A stretch of DNA of 64,000 bases from Sphingopyxis sp. (GTDB lineage Bacteria; Pseudomonadota; Alphaproteobacteria; Sphingomonadales; Sphingomonadaceae), in assembly GCF_016793825.1 (NCBI RefSeq), contig NZ_JAEULM010000023.1, positions 80,880 to 144,879 on the forward strand. Direction: 5' to 3'. The position numbers were made by a program, and so were the translations under genes. Below are positions 1 to 8,065 of the stretch, piece after piece. The notes under the pieces were generated by a model. It ran no database searches and was not told the origin of the DNA. It was given only the letters and a program-made list of their open reading frames with translations. The first letter of the stretch is position 1, and the number at the start of each line of letters is the position of its first letter.

Positions 1-150
1 ATCAGCCGGAAGGGCAAAGTCGCGGCGACGCTGGCGTTCGCTTTCAGCATCGTCCTGGCGGCCATCTTTTCCCCCTGGCCATGGGTGATGGCGCCGGTGA
101 TCGCGGCTGTCGTGACCGGAAGCTGGATATGGACAAGGCCGGAGGGGTGA
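1..150 (+). CDS. C-terminal fragment of an unidentified membrane protein
   Basis: An open frame runs from the window edge to the TGA at 148-150 and gives 49 residues. The visible part is hydrophobic, with two likely membrane segments separated by a Pro-Trp-Pro-Trp turn, and ends in a short charged tail. The start lies outside the window. The stop codon forms part of the loop of the terminator hairpin that follows. I do not recognise the family from this fragment. Confidence 0.6.
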   Translation: MSRKGKVAATLAFAFSIVLAAIFSPWPWVMAPVIAAVVTGSWIWTRPEG

Positions 151-168
151 CCCTCCGGCCTTGACCGT
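135..168. terminator. Bidirectional terminator hairpin with GTGA loop
   Basis: Positions 135-146 and 151-162 are a perfect 12-bp inverted repeat around the four-base loop GTGA (147-150). T-rich sequence follows on the plus strand, and AA precedes it for the minus direction. It sits between two converging genes, the fragment ending at 150 and the TonB receptor ending at 192, and probably terminates both. The loop contains the TGA stop of the upstream gene. Confidence 0.75.
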
Positions 169-191
169 TTTGCACGAAGGCGTCGCTGTCC

Positions 192-2795
192 TTAGAAGTC
201 GACCGCGATGCGGCCGTAGAGGAAGCGCCCGCTGAAGCCGAAGGGCGACTGGGACGAATAGGGCAGGAAGCTGTTGTTAACGCCATAGTTCACACCGTCG
301 ACGACGCCGAACGGCAGCCGATCCGGATATTCGTCGAGCAGATTGTTGGCGCCCACGGCGAATTCGATCCTGTCCATCAGCTTGTAGCGTACTTCAAGGT
401 CGACGACCCATTTCGGCGACAGGGTGATGTCGCCGGGCGCGTCCCCGCCGGCAACACGGATGTCGTCGCGGATTGCCGGGTTGGTAGCGGTCACCGCCTG
501 ACCATTGGCAGCAACCGTCGTCACACTGTCGGGCAGAAGGACGCTGCCGTACCGGTTGGCGTTCAGGGTCAGCCCGAAGGCGCCGATATCCCAGGTCAGC
601 CCCGCGTTGAACTTGTTCGACGGCTGGCCGTCGGTCAGGCGGATGCTTTCCTGACGTGCAAACAGCCGCTGCGCGGTAAAGGCCGAGAAGGTCCGCCGAT
701 CGGTGATCTTCGTATCGTTGATATTATAACCGACGTTAAGCCGCAGGGTGCCGAGGCCGAAATCGGGGACACGATAGCTTCCCACGATGTCGAGGCCCTG
801 TGTCCGCGTGTCGATCCCGTTGATAAAGAAACGCGCGGACGTACCCTGAACATTCGCCGCCTGGAGAATCGCGACAACGTCCGCTCCCTGAAGGTTTTCA
901 GTGAGCGTGATGCGGTCCCTTATCTTGATCCGATAGTAGTCGACGGTCAGGCTGAGCCCATCGATCATGTTGAACGCGACGCCGCCGCCGAAGTTCAGCG
1001 ATTTTTCGGCCTTCAGCGGCTGGGAGCCGAGCGCGACGGCGATCGGCGACGCCACCGGGAAGGTGCCGATTTCGATCAGCGTGCCGCCGACGTTGTTGGT
1101 CGAGGTCGTCGAGAAGAATTGCTGCGCCATGCCGGGAGCGCGGAAACCGGTCGATACCGAACCGCGCAGGGCAAGCCCTTCCACGGGCTCCACGCGAGCG
1201 GCGAGCTTGCCGTTCACCGTATCCCCGAAGTCCGAGAAATGTTCATAGCGTCCCGCCGCCTGCACGTTCAGCATCTTGCTTATATCGGCGTCGAGTTCGA
1301 GATAGCCTGCAAAGCTGTCGCGCGATTTGTCGATGGCCGTGGTCGGCGAGAAGCCGGGGAAGACCTGTGCACCCGGCGCCGCACCGTTGGTGAAGGCAAA
1401 GGGCCCCGCGACATAGCTTGCGACCTCGCCCGGCACGATCTTGTAGTTTTCGTTGCGCCACTCTCCACCAAGCGCGAGCGTCGTGTCGCCGAGCCCGAAG
1501 TCGATGCCTCGATTGGCGTCGAAATTGATCGACGTCTGACCGGACCTGAGACCACCCGCGTTGAACTTGCGCGGGCTGTCGCGGCCGCCGAGCGAGGTGT
1601 TGAACGTGTTCTCGATCCCATAGTTCAGGCGGTTGGAGCCATAGTTGGCCGACAGGTCGATGTTCCATCCGGCTGCTTCGCCGCGAATGCCGCCTGCAAT
1701 CGCGATGTCGCGGATCTCGCTGGTGATGATCGGCAGGAAACCGTCGGGATAGAAGGGCAAACCGCCGTTGGAGAAGTCGGCATTGCGGACGTCAAGGGCG
1801 CGGCGGTAGAAACCCGCGCCATTGCCATCGCGTACGCCATAGCTGCCGAAACTGTAGATTTCGAAGCTGGAGCCGACGTCCATGCCGCCGTTGAAGAAGA
1901 AGTTCAGATCTTTGGACGCGCCGTCGCCGTATCGATGCCAGTAGCGGTCGATCGTTACCTCGCGCGGGTCGCCGATGCCCGCATAGTTGCGGCGCAGGTC
2001 GGCGCCCGAGCGGTTGGTGGGCGACCGATCCTTATATTCGGCGGTCAGATTCAGATAACCGGTGTCGCCGAACGGCAAGCCGATATTGGTCGCGAAGGTG
2101 GTGGTGCCGCCGTCGCGGCGCTTGCGATCATTCCCGGTGAAGGTGATCGCCGGATCGCCGGTAGCAGCCGTGGTGGGCGACACGGTATCGACCACCGCCA
2201 CATCTTCCATCGTCGTGATATATTTGCCGTAGCTGACCTGAGCGCGTCCGCCTTCGCGTTTCTTGAGCTGGATATTGATCACGCCCGCGATCGCGTCCGA
2301 GCCATATTGCGACGATGCACCGTCGCGCAGCACCTCGATGCGGTCGATCGCAAGCGGGGGAATGGTGTTCATGTCGACGCCTGCCGATCCGCGGCCGACC
2401 GAACCGTTGAGGTTGAGCAGCGATGACAGGTGGCGACGCTTTCCGTTGACGAGGACCAGCACCTGATCGGGCGCGAGGCCGCGCAGTGTCGCGGGGCGCA
2501 GCGAGTCCGTGCCATCGGTCAGCGAAGGTTGCGGAAAGTTGAAGGATGGAACGAGGTTGTTCAGCAGGCGATTGGTTTCGGTGGTGCCGCTGTTCTGCAG
2601 CGCATCGCCGCTGATGACGTCGATCGGCACGGTGCTGTCGGCGACGGTCCGGTCGGTACGGCGCGTGCCGGTAACGATGATCGTGCTGGAGTCGCTGTCG
2701 CTTGCGCCTTCCTGAGCGAAGGCGGGAGCGGCCCAGCCGGATGTGGCGAGCGCTGTACCAAGCGCGATGATGGAGGTGCTGAAAGCAGTCTTCAT
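192..2795 (-). CDS. TonB-dependent outer-membrane receptor
   Basis: This 867-residue protein has a signal peptide ending near AAPAFAQ, an N-terminal plug domain (roughly residues 45-180, with the VLRDGASSQYGSDAIAG signature) and a long beta-barrel. It ends in the C-terminal aromatic signature GRIAVDF expected of an outer-membrane protein. The family imports large substrates such as siderophores, vitamin B12 or glycans using TonB/ExbBD energy. The substrate cannot be read from sequence. The start at 2795 is chosen over an upstream in-frame one because AGGGAA lies about 8 nt before it and the signal peptide begins there. The 5' leader carries a long inverted repeat (2829-2904). Confidence 0.9.
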   Translation of the reverse strand: MKTAFSTSIIALGTALATSGWAAPAFAQEGASDSDSSTIIVTGTRRTDRTVADSTVPIDVISGDALQNSGTTETNRLLNNLVPSFNFPQPSLTDGTDSLRPATLRGLAPDQVLVLVNGKRRHLSSLLNLNGSVGRGSAGVDMNTIPPLAIDRIEVLRDGASSQYGSDAIAGVINIQLKKREGGRAQVSYGKYITTMEDVAVVDTVSPTTAATGDPAITFTGNDRKRRDGGTTTFATNIGLPFGDTGYLNLTAEYKDRSPTNRSGADLRRNYAGIGDPREVTIDRYWHRYGDGASKDLNFFFNGGMDVGSSFEIYSFGSYGVRDGNGAGFYRRALDVRNADFSNGGLPFYPDGFLPIITSEIRDIAIAGGIRGEAAGWNIDLSANYGSNRLNYGIENTFNTSLGGRDSPRKFNAGGLRSGQTSINFDANRGIDFGLGDTTLALGGEWRNENYKIVPGEVASYVAGPFAFTNGAAPGAQVFPGFSPTTAIDKSRDSFAGYLELDADISKMLNVQAAGRYEHFSDFGDTVNGKLAARVEPVEGLALRGSVSTGFRAPGMAQQFFSTTSTNNVGGTLIEIGTFPVASPIAVALGSQPLKAEKSLNFGGGVAFNMIDGLSLTVDYYRIKIRDRITLTENLQGADVVAILQAANVQGTSARFFINGIDTRTQGLDIVGSYRVPDFGLGTLRLNVGYNINDTKITDRRTFSAFTAQRLFARQESIRLTDGQPSNKFNAGLTWDIGAFGLTLNANRYGSVLLPDSVTTVAANGQAVTATNPAIRDDIRVAGGDAPGDITLSPKWVVDLEVRYKLMDRIEFAVGANNLLDEYPDRLPFGVVDGVNYGVNNSFLPYSSQSPFGFSGRFLYGRIAVDF

Positions 2796-2828
2796 AGTCT
2801 TATTCCCTGTTGTCGCCGGGATACGGAT

Positions 2829-2904
2829 GGCATCCGGCACGGGAAAGATTGAGCTATGTGACCGTAAGGGCTACCAGAAATCGGCGAACAGCGTGCCGGA
2901 TGCC
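2829..2904. repeat. 12-13 bp inverted repeat in the TonB-receptor leader
   Basis: GGCATCCGGCAC at 2829-2840 is the exact reverse complement of 2893-2904, and one more pair forms at 2841/2892. The arms are about 51 nt apart. In the receptor's leader RNA (minus strand) they could form a long stem just upstream of the ribosome-binding site. Function is unknown. Confidence 0.5.
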
Positions 2905-2919
2905 GCATTTTCATGGCGT

Positions 2920-2939
2920 ATGTGACAAATCCGTCACAT
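2920..2939. promoter_or_regulatory. Perfect dyad ATGTGAC-N6-GTCACAT
   Basis: Seven-base arms at 2920-2926 and 2933-2939 flank a six-base spacer. The dyad lies between the divergent TonB receptor and ccmC genes, where an operator would sit. It resembles CRP/FNR-superfamily sites, but measured from the TGTGA cores the spacing is 8 rather than 6. The regulator is not identified. Confidence 0.4.
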
Positions 2940-3056
2940 TGGGCCACGCCTTCCTATCAATGTCGAGCCACTACCACGGACGATGGTCCTTGATGGGTGT
3001 GAGGGGGCGCAATTGGCTGGACCCGCGTTCGACGCTCGCTTAAGGCTCGGCTCGCG

Positions 3057-3791
3057 ATGCACGCTTACGCCAACCCGACCCGCTTTCTGGCGATTGCAAA
3101 GCCACTGACGCCATGGCTGCTCGGTGTCGGGTTGCTGCTCGTGATCGGCGGGGCCTGGGCCGGGCTAATGATGGTGCCCGGCGAAGCCAAGCAGGGTGAG
3201 ACCGCCCGCATTCTTTACGTCCATGTTCCCTCGGCCTGGCTTGGCATGGGCGGATGGACGTCGCTGGCGCTGGCGGGGTTGGTGCAGCTTGTCTGGCGGC
3301 ATCCGCTGGCGGGCATCGCGGCACGCGCGATTGCCGTTCCCGGCATGCTGTTCTGCGCCCTGTGTCTGGCGACCGGGTCGATATGGGGGCGGCCGACCTG
3401 GGGCACCTGGTGGGAATGGGACGGCCGGATGACATCGATGCTCGTCCTCCTGTTTCTTTATGCCGGTTTCGTCGCGCTGACGAGCGGCGACGAGGGACAG
3501 CGACAGGGCGGATCGCTGTCGCGCGGCGCCGCAATCTATGCGCTGGTTGGTGCGATCAACATTCCGATCATCAACCGCAGCGTCGTCTGGTGGAATAGTC
3601 TGCATCAAGGACCGAGCATCACGCTGGGTGGGTCGTCGATCGACGGCGCGCTGCTCTGGCCTCTGGGCTTGACGGTATTGGGTTTCTCGCTGTTATTCGG
3701 TGCCATCGTGCTGATGCGCATGCGACGGATCATCGCCGACAATCGCGTTGCGGCGCGGCTGCGGCGGCTAGCCGACGACGAAGGGAATTAG
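3057..3791 (+). CDS. ccmC: Cytochrome c maturation heme handling protein CcmC
   Basis: The 244-residue integral membrane protein has about six transmembrane segments and the tryptophan-rich WWD-type motif (WGTWWEWDGRMTS, about residues 118-130) of the heme handling proteins. The periplasmic histidines, for example in YVHVPSAW, are in the expected places. CcmC presents heme and attaches it to CcmE in System I cytochrome c biogenesis. It is the first gene of ccmCDEFGH, three bases before ccmD. The start has only a weak upstream AAGG, but the N-terminus MHAYANPTRF is typical of alphaproteobacterial CcmC. Confidence 0.95.
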   Translation: MHAYANPTRFLAIAKPLTPWLLGVGLLLVIGGAWAGLMMVPGEAKQGETARILYVHVPSAWLGMGGWTSLALAGLVQLVWRHPLAGIAARAIAVPGMLFCALCLATGSIWGRPTWGTWWEWDGRMTSMLVLLFLYAGFVALTSGDEGQRQGGSLSRGAAIYALVGAINIPIINRSVVWWNSLHQGPSITLGGSSIDGALLWPLGLTVLGFSLLFGAIVLMRMRRIIADNRVAARLRRLADDEGN

Positions 3792-3794
3792 GGC

Positions 3795-3950
3795 GTGTCG
3801 GGGGTTATCAGCGGAGGCGGGCAGTGGGCATTCGTTGCCGCAGCCTATATTCTGACCGCCGTGCTGACTGGCGCTGTGCTATGGACGAGCTGGCGCGCGA
3901 TGGCGAAGGCTGAGAGGCGCAGCGATGCGCTGCGCAAGGACCGAAAATGA
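3795..3950 (+). CDS. ccmD: Heme exporter protein CcmD
   Basis: This 51-residue ORF starts at a GTG three bases after the ccmC stop and ends in a TGA overlapping the ATG of ccmE (ATGA, 3947-3950). It has one hydrophobic segment (about residues 11-32) followed by a basic cytoplasmic tail (KAERRSDALRKDRK), which is the usual CcmD plan. CcmD helps release holo-CcmE from the CcmABC complex. Assignment rests on size, topology and position, since sequence conservation in this family is poor. Confidence 0.85.
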   Translation: MSGVISGGGQWAFVAAAYILTAVLTGAVLWTSWRAMAKAERRSDALRKDRK

Positions 3951-4384
3951 AAGCAAAGCATCAAAGGTTGATTCTGGCGGCGGTGGCGCTGTGCGGCGTC
4001 GCGGGCGCGGGTGTGCTTGGAGCAAGTGCGCTGCGCGACGAGGCGGCCTATTTCCGTACACCTGCCGAAGTGAAGGCCGGCAAGACCATGGTAGGCGAGC
4101 CGATGCGGTTGGGCGGCATGGTTGCCGCTGGCAGCATCAGGCGCCAGAGCGATGGTCTTACGATCGACTTCGTCGCCACCGACGGCAAAGCGTCGATCCC
4201 GGTTCAGTTCAAGGGCATCGTGCCGGACCTTTTCGCGGAGAATTCGGGGATGGTGGCCGATGGGCGAATGCGCGCCGACGGCATCTTCGTCGCCGACCGT
4301 ATTCTAGCCAAGCATGACGAGCGCTATATGCCCCCGCAGATGGGCGAGATGCCGAAGAATATGAAACTGGCGCCGGGGGAATGA
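3947..4384 (+). CDS. ccmE: Periplasmic heme chaperone CcmE
   Basis: The 145-residue protein has an N-terminal membrane anchor (about residues 8-28) and an OB-fold periplasmic domain. Near the C-terminus it carries the heme-binding signature HDERYMPP, with His123 as the covalent heme ligand and Tyr127 nearby. CcmE carries heme from CcmC to CcmF. Its start overlaps the ccmD stop by ATGA and its own stop overlaps the ATG of a 20-codon ORF at 4381. Confidence 0.95.
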   Translation: MKAKHQRLILAAVALCGVAGAGVLGASALRDEAAYFRTPAEVKAGKTMVGEPMRLGGMVAAGSIRRQSDGLTIDFVATDGKASIPVQFKGIVPDLFAENSGMVADGRMRADGIFVADRILAKHDERYMPPQMGEMPKNMKLAPGE

Positions 4385-4443
4385 TCAGCCGGACTCGCAT
4401 CGCCAATCCCGCCGTTGCCGGGGCGACGGAGAGCGTGCTGTGA
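4381..4443 (+). CDS. 20-codon bridging ORF between ccmE and ccmF
   Basis: ATG at 4381 overlaps the ccmE stop (ATGA) and the TGA at 4441-4443 overlaps the GTG start of ccmF (GTGA). The ORF covers the whole 55-nt gap and encodes only 20 residues with no recognisable feature. It could keep ribosomes moving from ccmE to ccmF, so translational coupling is the likelier role, if it has one at all. Conservation is unknown. Confidence 0.3.
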   Translation: MISRTRIANPAVAGATESVL

Positions 4444-6407
4444 TCGCCGAACTCGGCCTCGCCCTGCTGTGGATCGCGGCGGCGCTTGCGTGTCTGTCGC
4501 TGGTGGTGGGTATCCTGTATGTCCGCACCGGCAAAGACGATCTCGCCGCGCTGGTGCGACCGGCGAGCGTCGCGCAGGGCGTATTGACCGCTGTCGCGTT
4601 CGGCTTGCTCATCACGCTGTTCGTCCGATCGGATATGTCGGTCGAACTGGTTGCACGAAACAGCCACAGCCTGAAACCGATGCTGTTCAAGGTTGCTGGC
4701 GCTTGGGGCAACCACGAAGGATCGATGCTGCTATGGCTGACGATCCTCGGCGTATCGGGCGCGCTGGTCGCGATTTTCGAGAAGCGGCTGCGCAAGGATA
4801 CGCTTGTCGCAACGCTTGCGGCGCAGGCTGCGCTGAGTCTAGGCTTTTTCGCATTCCTGCTCTTTTCGTCGAACCCGTTCAAACGCTTGCCGGTTGCCCC
4901 GCCCGATGGGCAGGGGCTCAATCCGCTGCTTCAAGACCCCGGGCTCGCCTTTCATCCGCCGACACTTTACATCGGGTATGTCGGTATTTCGGTCGCGTTC
5001 AGCTTTGCGGTCGGAGCACTCGTCACGCGCGAGATTGGTCCGGCCTTCGCGCGCGCGATGCGGCCCTGGGTGCTGGGCAGTTGGATTTTCCTGACCCTTG
5101 GGATCACGGCAGGCAGCTATTGGGCCTATTACGAGCTTGGCTGGGGCGGCTGGTGGTTCTGGGATCCGGTCGAGAATGTCTCGCTTATCCCCTGGCTTGC
5201 GGGCGCTGCGCTGCTTCACTCGGTGAGCGTGACGGCGACGCGAAACGCGCTGCGTGCATGGACGGTGATGCTGGCGGTGATTGCCTTCTCCATGTCGATG
5301 GTCGGCACCTTCATCGTGCGGTCGGGTTTGCTGACCAGTGTTCACAGTTTTGCGGTCGACCCCGAGCGCGGAACCTTCCTGCTTGCGTTGATGGCGATCT
5401 ATATCGGCGGTGCGTTGACGTTGTTTGCCTTGCGGGCAGGTACGGTCGCTGAGGGCAAGAAATTCGCGCTGTTGAGCCGCGAAGGCTCGCTCGTGATCAA
5501 CAATCTGTTGCTGACCACGATCCTCGCGCTCGTTCTGCTGGGCACGCTCTATCCGATCGTCGCTGAGGCGATGGGCGAGAAAATCTCGGTCGGACCGCCT
5601 TACTACAACAAGGTTGCGGGCCCGCTGGCGCTGATCCTGTGCCTGGTCATGGTCACAGGGCCGTTGCTGAACTGGCGCAAGGACGATGGCAAAAAGCTCT
5701 GGTCCCGGTTGCCCATCGCCATTTTCGCGGGCGCCGTGATATTGTTTGGACTTGTCCTTTTCGGTGGCAAGGTCGGTGTGCTGCCGTTGCTTGGCATGAC
5801 CGTGGCGGGCATCGTCGCCGTCGCCAGCCTGGCGCCGTTGTGGAAGCGCAACCTGCGGCGCACGCCGTTGCCGACCTGGGGGATGGTCATCGCGCATTTC
5901 AGCGTCGCTATCGCGCTTGCAGGAATGGCGGCCGAAAGCGCCTTCATCAAAGAGCGGCTCGTCGCTGCCGCGCCCGGCGAGACGGTGAAGGTCGACGATT
6001 ATTCGGTTAAGTTCGCGGGCGTCACACCCACCGCGGGACCGAACTATACCGCGATCCGAGGTACGCTGATCGCCACGACTTCGTCGGGAGCGTCGTTTAC
6101 GCTGCATCCGGAGGCCCGGACGTTCCCCGGCTTGATGGGCACGGCACCCACCGAGACGAACGAGGCCGCGCTTCTCACGCGGCCTGGCGGTCAGCTCTAT
6201 GTCGTGCTGGGCCAACCGGTGACGGGTGATGACGGGACCGCCGACCGGTATCAGCTTCGCCTGTGGTGGAAACCGCTGGTGTGGTGGATATGGCTCGGCG
6301 GGGCGTTGATCGCGATCGGCGCGGCACTGTCGATGCTCGGCCGCGCGCAGTTGCTGGAGATATGGCGCGTACGGCGGGCGCGGAAGGCCGAGGAGCGGTT
6401 CGCATGA
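4440..6407 (+). CDS. ccmF: Cytochrome c heme lyase subunit CcmF
   Basis: The 655-residue polytopic membrane protein contains the conserved WGNHEGSMLLW stretch and the WWD domain (WAYYELGWGGWWFWDPVEN, about residues 226-244). Conserved histidines flank the WWD domain. CcmF works with CcmH to ligate heme to apocytochrome c CXXCH motifs in the periplasm. The start is a GTG overlapping the stop of the 20-codon ORF, and the stop overlaps the ccmG start by ATGA. Confidence 0.96.
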   Translation: MIAELGLALLWIAAALACLSLVVGILYVRTGKDDLAALVRPASVAQGVLTAVAFGLLITLFVRSDMSVELVARNSHSLKPMLFKVAGAWGNHEGSMLLWLTILGVSGALVAIFEKRLRKDTLVATLAAQAALSLGFFAFLLFSSNPFKRLPVAPPDGQGLNPLLQDPGLAFHPPTLYIGYVGISVAFSFAVGALVTREIGPAFARAMRPWVLGSWIFLTLGITAGSYWAYYELGWGGWWFWDPVENVSLIPWLAGAALLHSVSVTATRNALRAWTVMLAVIAFSMSMVGTFIVRSGLLTSVHSFAVDPERGTFLLALMAIYIGGALTLFALRAGTVAEGKKFALLSREGSLVINNLLLTTILALVLLGTLYPIVAEAMGEKISVGPPYYNKVAGPLALILCLVMVTGPLLNWRKDDGKKLWSRLPIAIFAGAVILFGLVLFGGKVGVLPLLGMTVAGIVAVASLAPLWKRNLRRTPLPTWGMVIAHFSVAIALAGMAAESAFIKERLVAAAPGETVKVDDYSVKFAGVTPTAGPNYTAIRGTLIATTSSGASFTLHPEARTFPGLMGTAPTETNEAALLTRPGGQLYVVLGQPVTGDDGTADRYQLRLWWKPLVWWIWLGGALIAIGAALSMLGRAQLLEIWRVRRARKAEERFA

Positions 6408-6934
6408 AAAGGCATTGGATCCTTTTCGTTCCGCTGGCGATCATGGGGCTATTGTTCGGCGCGTTCATCTATCGCCTTGCCGTTCCTCCGCAGACGCTGA
6501 TCGAATCGCAGTGGATCAATAAGCCGATGCCGCTGTTTGATCTTCCGCCCGCGACTGCGGGTGTCGACGGGCTGAAGAGCAGTCAGCTTGCCGATGGCCG
6601 GCCGCGTCTGGTCAATGTGTTCGCGAGTTGGTGCATTCCGTGTCGCGCCGAGGCACCGCAGCTCGAGGCGCTGAAGGCGGCCGGCGTGCCGATCGACGGC
6701 ATCGCGATACGCGATCGGCCTGACGACGTCGCACAGTTCCTGCAAGAAGTCGGCAATCCGTTCGATCGCATCGGGTCGGACCAGCAAAGCAGCGTCCAGA
6801 TCGCGCTTGGTTCCTCCGGCGTGCCTGAAACCTTCCTGATCGACGGCAAGGGGATTATTCGTGAGCAGATTCAAGGTGTTATCATCGCCGAACAGGTGCC
6901 CGATATCATCGCCAAGCTGGAGGCGATGAAGTGA
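6404..6934 (+). CDS. ccmG: Thiol:disulfide interchange protein CcmG/DsbE
   Basis: The 176-residue thioredoxin-fold protein is anchored by an N-terminal membrane helix (about residues 5-25). Its redox motif is WCIPC (Cys77 and Cys80), and the cis-proline loop appears as GVPETFLID. It reduces apocytochrome c cysteines before heme attachment. ATGA overlap with ccmF upstream and GTGA overlap with ccmH downstream place it inside the tightly coupled operon. Confidence 0.95.
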   Translation: MKRHWILFVPLAIMGLLFGAFIYRLAVPPQTLIESQWINKPMPLFDLPPATAGVDGLKSSQLADGRPRLVNVFASWCIPCRAEAPQLEALKAAGVPIDGIAIRDRPDDVAQFLQEVGNPFDRIGSDQQSSVQIALGSSGVPETFLIDGKGIIREQIQGVIIAEQVPDIIAKLEAMK

Positions 6935-7362
6935 GGGTACGGCTGTTCCTGCTGGCGATGCTGGCTTTGTTCGCCGCTCCTGGAGTGGCGCAGGACAGAT
7001 TGCCGCCGGCGCCCTATGCCTATCAGCAACTTCGGGACCCGGCGCAGGAAGCGAAGGCCAAGGAACTGATGGAGACGCTTCGTTGCCTTGTGTGTCAGGG
7101 CCAGTCGATCGCCGACAGCGATGCGCCGCTCGCGGGGGATATGCGGCACGAGGTGCGTACCAAGATCGCTGCCGGCGAAGATCCCGACGCGATCCGTAAG
7201 TGGCTGGTCGCGCGCTATGGAAATTGGGTAAGCTATGATCCGCCCCTCGATGCGGCGACGATGCTCCTGTGGTTCGGCCCCTTGCTGTTCTTCATACTTG
7301 GGGGATGGTTTGCTTTCGGACGCTTCCGGCGCGGTGGCGTCGAAGAGGAGGCGGAAGGATGA
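6931..7362 (+). CDS. ccmH: Cytochrome c maturation protein CcmH (N-terminal module)
   Basis: The 143-residue protein has a signal peptide ending around GVAQ, the redox motif LRCLVCQGQS (Cys52 and Cys55) in a short helical domain, and a C-terminal membrane helix. This matches the short CcmH/CycL form. It reduces the apocytochrome disulfide and presents apocytochrome to CcmF. It starts at a GTG overlapping the ccmG stop and ends in an ATGA overlap with the TPR gene. Confidence 0.93.
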   Translation: MRVRLFLLAMLALFAAPGVAQDRLPPAPYAYQQLRDPAQEAKAKELMETLRCLVCQGQSIADSDAPLAGDMRHEVRTKIAAGEDPDAIRKWLVARYGNWVSYDPPLDAATMLLWFGPLLFFILGGWFAFGRFRRGGVEEEAEG

Positions 7363-8000
7363 TCTGGCTCTGGATCCTGATCGCTGCGGCACTGACGGCC
7401 GGCGGCATCATCTGGCTTGGCAAGTTGCCGGCCATTTCACGACCGCTGGCAGGCGCTGCGATTATGCTCGGGCTTGCAGGCTATGCGCTGCAGGGTAGCC
7501 CGTCGTTGCCCGGCAAGCCGGTTGCGAAGGAGCCTGAACCAGACGGCTTTGGTGAGGTCATCACCGACCGGCAACAGGGGATGGCCGACCGCTTTGGTCC
7601 TGCGGCGCAGTGGATCGGCATGTCTGACGGCTTCATGCGCACCGGCAAGACACAGCTCGCAGCGCAGGCGCTGGAAAAGGGGCTTCAGAAATATCCAGAT
7701 AATGTCGATTTATGGGTTGGTCTTGGTAACGCACTCGTCGCGCATGGCGGCGGCGTGATGTCACCTGCTTCCGCGCTGGCCTTCGACGAGGCAGCCAAGC
7801 GCGATCCGACGCATCCGGCACCGCCGTTCTTTGCAGGACTCGCAATGGCGCAGGGCGGCGATTTGAAGGGTGCCGAGACTGTATGGAGCCAGCTTCTTGC
7901 GCGTTCACCCGCGGATGCGCCGTGGCGATCCGACCTTGAGGCGCGGTTGGCGCAACTGCGGCAGGCAATGGGGCCGGCGTTGCCGCCAGACGTGCCATAG
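7359..8000 (+). CDS. ccmI: CcmI/CycH-like TPR protein
   Basis: The 213-residue protein begins with two membrane helices (about residues 2-20 and 27-45). A periplasmic region of tetratricopeptide-type helices follows (about residues 95-200), with motifs such as AAQALEKGLQKYPDNVDLWVG. In System I the C-terminal module of CcmH, or separate CcmI, is a TPR chaperone that captures the C-terminus of apocytochrome c. Position as the last ccm gene, overlapping ccmH by ATGA, supports that role. It is shorter than E. coli-type fusions. Confidence 0.85.
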   Translation: MIWLWILIAAALTAGGIIWLGKLPAISRPLAGAAIMLGLAGYALQGSPSLPGKPVAKEPEPDGFGEVITDRQQGMADRFGPAAQWIGMSDGFMRTGKTQLAAQALEKGLQKYPDNVDLWVGLGNALVAHGGGVMSPASALAFDEAAKRDPTHPAPPFFAGLAMAQGGDLKGAETVWSQLLARSPADAPWRSDLEARLAQLRQAMGPALPPDVP

Positions 8001-8065
8001 ACGCTTCGCTGTGAGGTCCGATTTGGACGCTATCCACCCCGCACCGGCTCGTCTAAAGGCGCGCA

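Noticed and set aside
1119-2426. 435-aa open frame on the plus strand inside the TonB receptor gene
   Set aside because: It is antisense to a clear receptor and has no recognisable domain; high G+C genes leave long antisense frames open.
2920-2939. Canonical CRP site
   Set aside because: The TGTGA cores are 8 bases apart rather than 6, so it is reported only as an unassigned dyad.
4839-6215. 458-aa frame on the minus strand in ccmF
   Set aside because: It lies wholly inside ccmF and has the Arg/Gln/Asp-rich composition of an antisense frame.
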